A stretch of DNA of 64,000 nucleotides, from positions 10,742,712-10,806,711 of the forward strand of contig CM024759.1 of NCBI GenBank assembly GCA_014218235.1, read 5' to 3'. A program made the position numbers and the translations under genes. The notes under the pieces were generated by a model. It had not been told where the DNA came from. It made no database searches and saw only the letters and a list, made by a program, of their open reading frames with translations. Shown piece by piece: positions 56,752 through 64,000 of this stretch. The DNA is from Colocasia esculenta. Taxonomy: Eukaryota > Streptophyta > Magnoliopsida > Alismatales > Araceae. Positions within the stretch are counted from its first letter, which is position 1; each line of letters opens with the position of its first letter.

Positions 56752-59700
56752 TGTGACGGCCCTCGTTACACCGGTACGGTTATACCAACCCACGTCGGTA
56801 TAGCGAGAGTCCTCACAGTGGGACATTTACCCAACGATACAAACAGCTGAGATACACGCGAATATATATATAACAGAGTAGCGGAAGTAAAAGAGAACTA
56901 TCTCCATTCATTCATCATCCACATTAAACATACATGCAGTTTACAATTTGCAAAAAGGAACTAAAATTCACATGATTTAAATTGCTGAAATAGAGATACA
57001 AAATGTCCACATATTACATTCTTTTAATGATAGTTCTAATACAACGTCCAAGTACATACTAAGAAGTACACACAATCACAAGGATCTCAAAAGCTGGCTA
57101 GTCTCCACGCTCGGAGTCCGTCTCTGCTGCCTCCTCTGAGGGTACGGTGTCACCAACTAGACCTGTACGCCGAAGCAAGGAGTGAGTCCAGGGACTCAGC
57201 AAGTAACACTATGCATGATATACACGTACAAGTCCTAGTGGTTTCTACAAGCACATATACAATTAGCAACACATAGCATGCTAGTCCATTTAAGTTTTCA
57301 ACCTATCATGAAGGTTCTACAATTTATACATAACGCATGCTTTCAGATTTCAAAAATATAACATTCACCTATCACATGGTTTCTAATCCATTCACTTGTG
57401 AACTTTAACCTTATAAAGAACCAAACATGAGAGTTATCAACATGGACAATTTACATACATGAACGGGGAACATAGTTAGCATGGATTCCACATGTTCTTA
57501 AGTACCTACATAATTTTTTCACATGCTTTGGGTTGCTGATTTTACATGGTTCCAAGACTATAAACCTACACATGAAAGCTACAATGTGGCTTAGAACATA
57601 ACATATGAACAATCCATCATGCCACTTTGCACACATACTCATTAATTGTTCCTAATCATGGATTCTAAACACTTTGCACACATAAACATGGAATTGCTAA
57701 CATGCATTTGCTGATTTCATACGGTTTCAGATTTAGCCTCACATGATTTCAATACACATTTTACACATCTAGAATTTCACATTTTCTTTTTACACAATTT
57801 CCTCTTTTCACATGGTTACACTTTACACATGCATATTCACATATCACTTACACATTTACACATGGTCACATACACTTTACACATTACACTTTACACATAT
57901 TTTAGTGCCGTGACACATAGTCCAAACCACCAAAGAAGGACACATTCACATCACATAACACATAGGCACCATCTAGGCAATGCAATGGTGACTCTTGGAC
58001 TGCGCAGACCGGGAGAACAAGTCTCCACCTTAACCAGTGGTACTTGTCCACCTCCAGGATTTCCCCCTAATGCCCTTAGGGTCACTTAACACAATGAACT
58101 TTCTCAGGGGACTTTTCCCTGATACGGCTCCACTGCCTTCTCGGAAGCAGTATCACATTGGCACAGTTTACACTTTTACACATTTACCGTTTTACACATG
58201 GTTTTACACTTGACACTCTTCATTTCATTCACACTTTCTTACTCACATGAACACCTCTGTTTTCCTAACATGGTACTACAGAGTTTTCAGGATTCAACAC
58301 ATAGTAAACACACCAATCATGCTGGGTTTAGACAAAATCTAATCACGTTTCGATCATATGTACGATTATTCATAATTCACATGAAAACACATAACTTTTT
58401 ATTTACTGTTCCAATTAACCTGAAATTTTAACCACATGCTGTTTTCGGGTTCAAAATCATACCCTCAATTTTTCAGATTTTTATGAGCTAAATAGGATTT
58501 ACAGAAAATCAAACACCTAATTAGCACATTATTCACAATTTACGTTAACATGGAATTTACACATCATGCAATTTACCACTTGCTGTTTAGCCATAAGCTA
58601 CCAACATTTGCATGAAATTAGAGTACAACATTTCCCTAATTCATACATCTATGGATTTAACACTACGAATCATTTTTGCACACTTCTATTCTATCGAACC
58701 GAAACTATTAACAAATTGCACAATCATGGATAAGTTTCCTAAATTTGCAAACACACATGCTGACCCACAATCTTCATGATTAAACCGAAATCAAGGCATT
58801 CACATTAATCTAAATCCTGAATCATGGGTTTTGCAAAATGGTCTACAAGTCATGCTCACATGTTTACAAGATATTATTATCCCACATTTGCCAACACAAC
58901 TCACATACATCCACAACCAAATGCACAATATACATAGCTTATAGGGATACCATATATCCTCATCACGAAAATCATAACGAAATTAACGTATAAGAGGGAC
59001 AGAACAGCTCACTGTTCTGTCCTGAAGAACTAGACGGCGGTCTCTGGCCGTTGACTCAGAGTCAGCGGCATGGTCGATGGACGCCAAGCTCATCACAGGC
59101 GTCCAGGGACCTTGCCGTTTACTCAGGTCTGTGCAGAAACACAGACCCGAGCTCTGAAATTTGGGTGAAATGGAGGGTCTAGGACTCGAGGGAAATTCCA
59201 TAAAAATCATAAAAACCTCCTAGACTCATACGGGGATACCATAGATAGGTCACTTGCCTCTCTAAAAATCCTCCAGAGTTTTATGGCTCGAAGAAGACCT
59301 CCTTGGGCAGTTCCAAGAAGTTGCAGAAGCACCTCCAAGATCGCCTTCCTCCGAGCTCCTGGTTGATCTCCACGCCGAGGGGATGATGGGGAGCCTTCCC
59401 CTTTGCTTCAGCTCCCTCCTTGATGCAGAAGATCTCCAAAACCAGCTTCAAGGGGTCGGATTTGTAGGGTTCTAAAGTGGGGCTTTCTCACAGAATGCTC
59501 TAGGGTTTTCTCTCCTCTTCTCTCCTCTTGCAAGGGTGAAAGTGAGAAGTGGGGAGAGGCCATTTCGGGTTCAGCATGTAGGAGAGGCCCTCACCCACTC
59601 ACCATGCCGATTAGACAGCCCTAGAGCCGTTGGGGGACATCCCCCCAATGGTTGTCATGCCTTGTTTCAGAAGATAGCAGCTCTGCTGCGCATGCAGGCC

Positions 59701-60042
59701 AGAGAAGTTGGCGTCCAGATCGCTAGACGCCGGAGTTAGTATTGGCGTCCAGGGTTGGACGCTAACACCACCTCAACGGCCTGGGGATTGACGCCAAAAG
59801 GTCCTGCGGCCAGAACCCTAATTTATGCAGAAAACCATGCATACCAAGCTTCTATACATGCAATATGTACATGGTATTATATTCACACTATCATCATGCA
59901 ATACATACATTATTACGTTTAATATAAACACATGTACACGTATTTATACTATTTTAATATCCACGTAAATACGTACATACATACTCAACACAATATACAC
60001 ACATAAATACGAAAAATACGACGGAAATTCGAGGGCCTTACA
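56752..60042 (-). repeat. 3.3-kb solo LTR with target-site duplication CTATG
   Basis: A 3291-bp sequence runs from TGTGACGGCCCTCG to CGAGGGCCTTACA with CTATG at 56747-56751 and 60043-60047. The ends form a 13-bp inverted repeat with small differences. Strand is inferred from the related TGTAACGACCC families. No internal coding is seen. 57700-58260 is dense in TTACACAT words. Inverted repeats with GGCGTC arms lie at 59079-59104, 59710-59731 and 59745-59762. Confidence 0.9.
57700..58260. repeat. TTACACAT-rich stretch in the solo LTR
   Basis: TTTACACAT, TTCACAT and related words recur irregularly, more than twenty times in about 550 bp. It is not a clean tandem repeat. Confidence 0.7.
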
Positions 60043-60836
60043 CTATGGGTGGGTAAAAGAGGTTTTTACCTCCACACCTATATAGTCGACGTGTCGTGCA
60101 TGCATGTGAGCTGGAGGGTTATAAAACCTCTCCTTTAACCACTCAGAGAAGTTTTTACTCTCCTGCTCTTGCTCTTGCTGCTGCTGCTGTTGGGCTGTTG
60201 CTGCTGCTTCTACTGCTCTTGCCGTAGGTGCTGCTTGGTGTGGTTGTAGCTGCTGCCGTGGCTGCTGCTGCTGCTTCTTCTTTGGGTTGCTACTTCTTCA
60301 CTTGCACCCGCTATACCTGGTTCTTTCTATTGCTGTTGAGGACTTCATCATTAAGGAGAAGAAGAACTATCATTTCCTTTCCAGTCAGGTAGGATTCCGT
60401 CTTCCTTATCATCTTTCTTCTTATTCTTGTCTCCCTTTCATGTGGAGAACTCCATGTTTAAGTGTTGATCATGTTCACACTGGATTTTGGTTCGGTAACA
60501 CCTTAGGAAAACTTGTTCTATCTATTGTAGCCACGTCTAACTAATGTTCACATTATACCTAAGAATGTTTATGAAGATCTTTTTGTTAGTTGCAAGGAAA
60601 ACATATTGTAAAGAGCTCAACATCCTGTAGTTCTTCTTCTTTCAATGTTTAGCTAATCATGTATGTGCTTGTATTTCACTTGTTCTGTTCCTTCCTTGCA
60701 CGTAGTGTAGAGTTTAGAACTGTAGACAAGCTCTTTTTGAGGTTGTTAAGCATGTGTGGATTCATAGGAACATTCAAAAGAGTCTTTAGAGTTGTATAGT
60801 TCTACTTCTGGAAGCTGGACCTGCGGCTGTCGACAG

Positions 60837-61045
60837 GTGGAAATCATATGTCAACAAGCCTCAAGCTCCCAGAACCCAAAGCTTCTGAAAAATCAGTAGC
60901 TGTCGACAGATGGCTCTCATCTGTCGACTGATGGACCTGATCTGTCGATAGCTAAACCAGGCCAGTCGACAGATACTGTCCAAACTCCAGAAATTTGATT
61001 TTAGATGCCTGCATCTGCCGACAGCCACTTCCTGGCTGTCGACAT
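60837..61045. promoter_or_regulatory. CTGTCGACAG-type palindrome array in a gypsy LTR
   Basis: Pairs start at 60837/60858, 60900/60921, 60942/60963 and 61015/61036. Every pair is spaced 21 bp and pair-to-pair steps are 63, 42 and 73 bp. Two copies are exact and the rest have one to three mismatches. It is the same design as in the Sirevirus LTRs although the element belongs to another superfamily. Confidence 0.82.
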
Positions 61046-62049
61046 ACAATGTTTTGTCCAGTTTTCCAGCACCTTTCCTTGTTCAATCCCCTGCTGTTTC
61101 TTTATACTACTAACCTAGCAAGTTGTGTCCCCTCATTCTCTTTGGTTTCTACCACATTAGCTCTAAGAGGGATCATACAATTACCTTCCATAATCTACCT
61201 TGGATTATCCTTGAAATTTCCAAGTACAATTGACTTCTATAGAGTTACCATCTTCTGTATTCAGTAATATTGATTCATAAACCGATGTTATAAGAGATAT
61301 ATTGAATACTTGTGTACCCCAATTGAATCTTTACAAGAGTGAGTTATGATGACAATTTGGGGTCTTTGGACTCATTTGAGATATATGCCTGTGCAAATAG
61401 GGCTGGTCCAGTCCTGGGAGGAGCACCCTAATTCGTTTACAGGCTGTATAGAACAATAAAGGATCTGTGGATGCTAGACATTGCATCAATACAAGCTTGA
61501 TTAGTCATCATGTTATCTTTTCATGTGTGAATATGTATCTGAACCAGAACATCAATGTTATCATGAATTCTTGACCATGTATTCATATTTCAATAATTCT
61601 GTTCTACATTTATTGTCTAGTTGACATACTTGTTCTATCATCTTTGATATTCAATGTTGATAATTAACAGTCAGCTTACTAATCTTGATCTTTGGATTTC
61701 TTAATCCTTTTGATTAGAAGAATTGAATCCTACTGGGCTAGTTAGCTCATTAAATCCTACTCTTTTCAAGTGATCAAGACGAGGATAATGCTTAAGGGGG
61801 AGTGTGTTGAGAGACAACCAATTCCCAGAAGTCCAGTGTCTTTAGTTTTCTTTAATAGTATATAAGTGAGATGTATCTAAGCTTTCTTTTGTACTCTTAC
61901 TCCTCTTATGATCAATAAAGAGGAGAGTTATGTGAATTAAGTTTCCGCAATGTGAATATTAGACCAATAAAATATAAGTTCTACTTCTTTTACCTATTTT
62001 TCTGTCATTTCTGATAAATGGACATTTTATTAGGACGTGACAGATAATT

Positions 62050-62062
62050 TGGTCTCAGAGCC
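62050..62062 (+). promoter_or_regulatory. Primer binding site of the plus-strand chromovirus
   Basis: TGGTCTCAGAGCC lies seven bases after the LTR end and differs from the tRNA-iMet site at one position. Confidence 0.8.
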
Positions 62063-62843
62063 TTAGGTTCTATAAACCTAGGTAATAACCAGTGAGTTGA
62101 GGTAGAAACTCAGGATTAGTTATAAAGGTAATAGTGATTTTGTAATTACATAGGTACTTAACTTGTTATTTGCTACAGCATGGACATGAATGCTCAAGAA
62201 CGGCTGTGGCAGCAATGGAGATGCTCTGCCAAGATATAGAGTTATATGCTTAGGCCCAAAGGGAAGCACACATGCAGATCAAGGAGGAAGTGCTGAACTT
62301 GACTGTGGGTGCATTTCTGGCGGGCAATCCCCGTGTCTCTTTGGAAACCATGACCCAGATCATGAGCAATCTGGATAGCCTTAAGCTGGGATAGGACATG
62401 CTGCTCCATCAAGTTGAAGGATATTGGGAAGTGCTTTCTGAAGCAGCAAGGGAGCTGTACCATGGGCCTGGGGGAGATCAGCAGCCGTCTGTGGAGTCCA
62501 TTGTTCAGACTTGAAGTTAGATAGAGAATGAGGAACTCATTTTTGTAACCTCTCTTTTTGTTAAGTAGTGATTGTATATATAACTCACATGTGTATGTAG
62601 TGAGAGGTTAAAGGATGTTGGTGGTATTGTAATTATTTCTCGGCTTACTAGAACATGAATGTTGATGTAATGTAAATATTTTGGTTAGCTAATGAGAAAG
62701 ATGTATGTTATATGAAACTAAACATTTGTATATGGTGAATGTGAGCATGGTTTGAGTAATGGTATTAATGTGTGCGTCGTTGGATGTCTCAGATATTTTT
62801 CTCAAAATTAACCATGGATGGAAGTGATGCAAATTAGAAGAAG
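62063..62843 (+). other. Leader of the plus-strand chromovirus
   Basis: It begins with the TTAGGTTCTATAAACCTAGG hairpin-like word common after this type of primer site. An ATG at 62180 opens a decayed coding-like stretch (MDMNAQERLWQQW, then stops) up to about 62515. 62520-62843 is AT-rich and noncoding. Confidence 0.55.
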
Positions 62844-63670
62844 ATGGAAAGCTCAATGCATGATTTGACACGAGTAATGAGGACTGTGGCTAAGAATAAT
62901 AGCCATAACAGAACAAGTTTGTTTAAAGATTTCCGAAGTCTAGATCCTCTAAGATTTGCTGGTAGCACGGATCCGGATGATGCTGAGAATTGGTTAAAAG
63001 ATATTGAGATAATCTTTAAAGTGATCTGATGTACAGAAGAAGAAAAGATATGCTTAGCAACATTTCAGTTAGATCGTGATGCCCGAGCATGGTGGGAAAT
63101 AGTGGAGTCTACTTTAGAGGACACAAACTAGGTTGGTTGGGAGGAGTTTGTAGAGTTGTTCAATGATCAGTATTTTTCCGAGGTAGTTCAGGAGAGAAAA
63201 GCTAATAAGTTTGCTGGATTAAAGCAACTCAGAATGTCGGTGTCGGAGTATGAGGCACAGTTTGCCCGATTATCTAAGTATGCTCCTCATCTAATAGCCA
63301 CAGAAAAATTGAAAGCAAAGAGATTTATGAACGGTCTGCGTCCAAATTTTATTACACAGTTAACACCTCACTTGATCACCACATATTATGAAATAGTTAA
63401 AAGAGCATTGGCGTTAGAAGCTGCCAACGATACCATGGAGAAGATTAGAGGAAGGTCTTGTGAAAGTTCTTCTGATCGAAAAAGGAAGTTTGAGTCGGGG
63501 TATGCCCCTAAGGTTCAACAAACCACTAAGAAAGTAGGGAAAGCTCCAGTTGGAAACAAGGATGTGTGTAAGCATTGCCACCTCAGTGGACATAAGACTG
63601 AGAACTGTTGGCGTAGGTTGGTGCTTGTCTCTGATGTGGAAGTACTCAACATCGGATTCCGGACTGTCCT
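62844..63670 (+). pseudogene. Chromovirus gag with two CCHC knuckles
   Basis: The frame from 62844 (MESSMHDLTRVMRTVAKNN) has stops at 63027 and 63129 and runs to 63674. The gag core includes FRSLDPLRFAGSTDPDDAENW, DRDARAWWEIVES and VSEYEAQFARLSKYAPHLI. A first intact knuckle CKHCHLSGHKTENC lies near 63567-63608. A frameshift follows, and in the new frame a second knuckle (C-L-stop-C-GSTQ-H-RIPD-C) lies at about 63626-63667 with a TGA inside it. Confidence 0.87.
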
Positions 63671-64000
63671 ATGATAAAGAATGCACCAACAAACCCGAAT
63701 CCCCAAGCCAAGCAAGGACGTTTACAAGCCATTCAGGAAGTGGAACCTGAATCTCCGCAAGAAGGTGGACTTATTGAAGGTACATTACTAGTAAACTCAA
63801 AACCCGCATATGTATTATTTGATTCAGGAGCTACACATTCTTTCATTAGCTGTGAGTTTGCTAAATATTTGGAAATGCAATCAGTTCCACTATCTACATA
63901 GTTAGAGGTTGCAACTCCTTTAAGTGAGGGTAAGAAACTTAAGGAATATTACCCTGCCAGTCAAATTCTAGTCAAAGAACATAATTTTCCTGGGGACTTG
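63671..64000 (+). pseudogene. Chromovirus aspartic protease, cut by the window end
   Basis: It continues from the second knuckle frame (MIKNAPTNPNPQAKQGRLQA). The retropepsin motif YVLFDSGATHSFIS is intact near 63810-63850. A stop at 63899-63901 interrupts the frame, which then continues to the edge. Confidence 0.85.

Larger units (their letters stand above)
56154..62042 (+). repeat. 5' LTR of the plus-strand chromovirus (interrupted)
   Basis: Segments 56154-56751 and 60048-62042 total about 2.6 kb. The first segment has an inverted repeat with arms ATTCCAGTGTCG (56280-56291) and CGACACCGGAAT (56319-56330), with a near-palindromic GTGCGCAC centre. The second has possible TATA boxes (CTATATAG near 60079, TATATAAG near 61860), a CTG-rich stretch (60165-60290), a CTGTCGACAG-type array (60837-61045), and a CAATAAA near 61912. 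The sequence around 61795-61830 (AAGGGGGAGTG then TGTTGAGAG) looks like a copia polypurine tract plus LTR start, so an older copia fragment may be embedded. Confidence 0.75.
56154..64000 (+). mobile_element. Plus-strand gypsy chromovirus, right end outside window
   Basis: The 5' LTR begins TGTAACACCCC at 56154 and ends ACGTGACA at 62042, counting a nested solo LTR. A primer binding site, leader, gag, two knuckles and the start of the protease follow. The LTR style and gag fit a Tekay/Del-like chromovirus. Stops and one frameshift in gag indicate a dead copy. The left target pentamer should be CGTTG (56149-56153). Confidence 0.85.

Noticed and set aside
60165..60290. Host coding exon with poly-Leu/Ala from CTG repeats
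   Set aside because: Lies inside an LTR, has no long ORF and is explained by a CTG microsatellite.

Overview
This window looks like intergenic, repeat-packed DNA from a flowering plant with a large genome. No host protein-coding gene, tRNA, rRNA or CRISPR was recognised. Almost every base belongs to LTR retrotransposons nested inside one another, plus one decayed CACTA (En/Spm) DNA transposon. Evidence includes tRNA-iMet-type primer binding sites, TG...CA LTR ends, 5-bp target-site duplications (TSDs), Ty1/copia domain order (PR-INT-RT-RH) and Ty3/gypsy chromovirus order (PR-RT-RH-INT).

Layout. (1) 1-9448: a minus-strand Ty3/gypsy element (Gypsy-1; left end outside the window). Its gag is split by a plus-strand gag-only Sirevirus-like copia element (C, 1110-6795, TSD GTGAT). 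(2) 9449-10145: pyrimidine-rich then AT-rich DNA with no gene seen. (3) 10146-21956: a minus-strand Tat/Ogre-like element that has a gag but no pol and whose long 3' UTR is full of tandem subrepeats. Its right LTR holds a solo gypsy LTR (19927-21776, TSD CGTCG). (4) 22317-45518: Sirevirus B (minus strand, TSD TTCCA). Its gag, pol and a third ORF are all open, and its 3' LTR is split by a second, decayed Sirevirus A (23251-34895, TSD TGGTG). (5) 46067-47825: CACTA TNP2 transposase pseudogene. (6) 47826-56153: minus-strand gypsy chromovirus (Gypsy-3) with many stops, cut at its right LTR by (7) a plus-strand gypsy chromovirus (56154-64000+, TSD side CGTTG). The 5' LTR of (7) contains a 3.3-kb solo LTR (56752-60042, TSD CTATG); the element runs off the window in its protease.

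The most interesting signal is not a gene. The perfect palindrome CTGTCGACAG occurs about 37 times exactly, plus many near-copies. It comes in pairs 21-22 bp apart, and pairs follow each other at about 42, 63, 73 or 83 bp, all close to whole helical turns. In four of four Sirevirus LTR copies the array begins 88 bp upstream of a TATATAAG box. The same paired design occurs in an unrelated gypsy LTR at 60.8-61.05 kb, and other LTR families here carry analogous hyphenated inverted repeats built from different CpG-containing arms. This looks like a recurring U3 enhancer or hairpin design.

Order of events inferred from nesting: CACTA is oldest at its site, then Gypsy-3, then the chromovirus, then the 3.3-kb LTR; B, then A; Tat-like element, then its solo LTR; Gypsy-1, then C. 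All counts and coordinates were read by eye.
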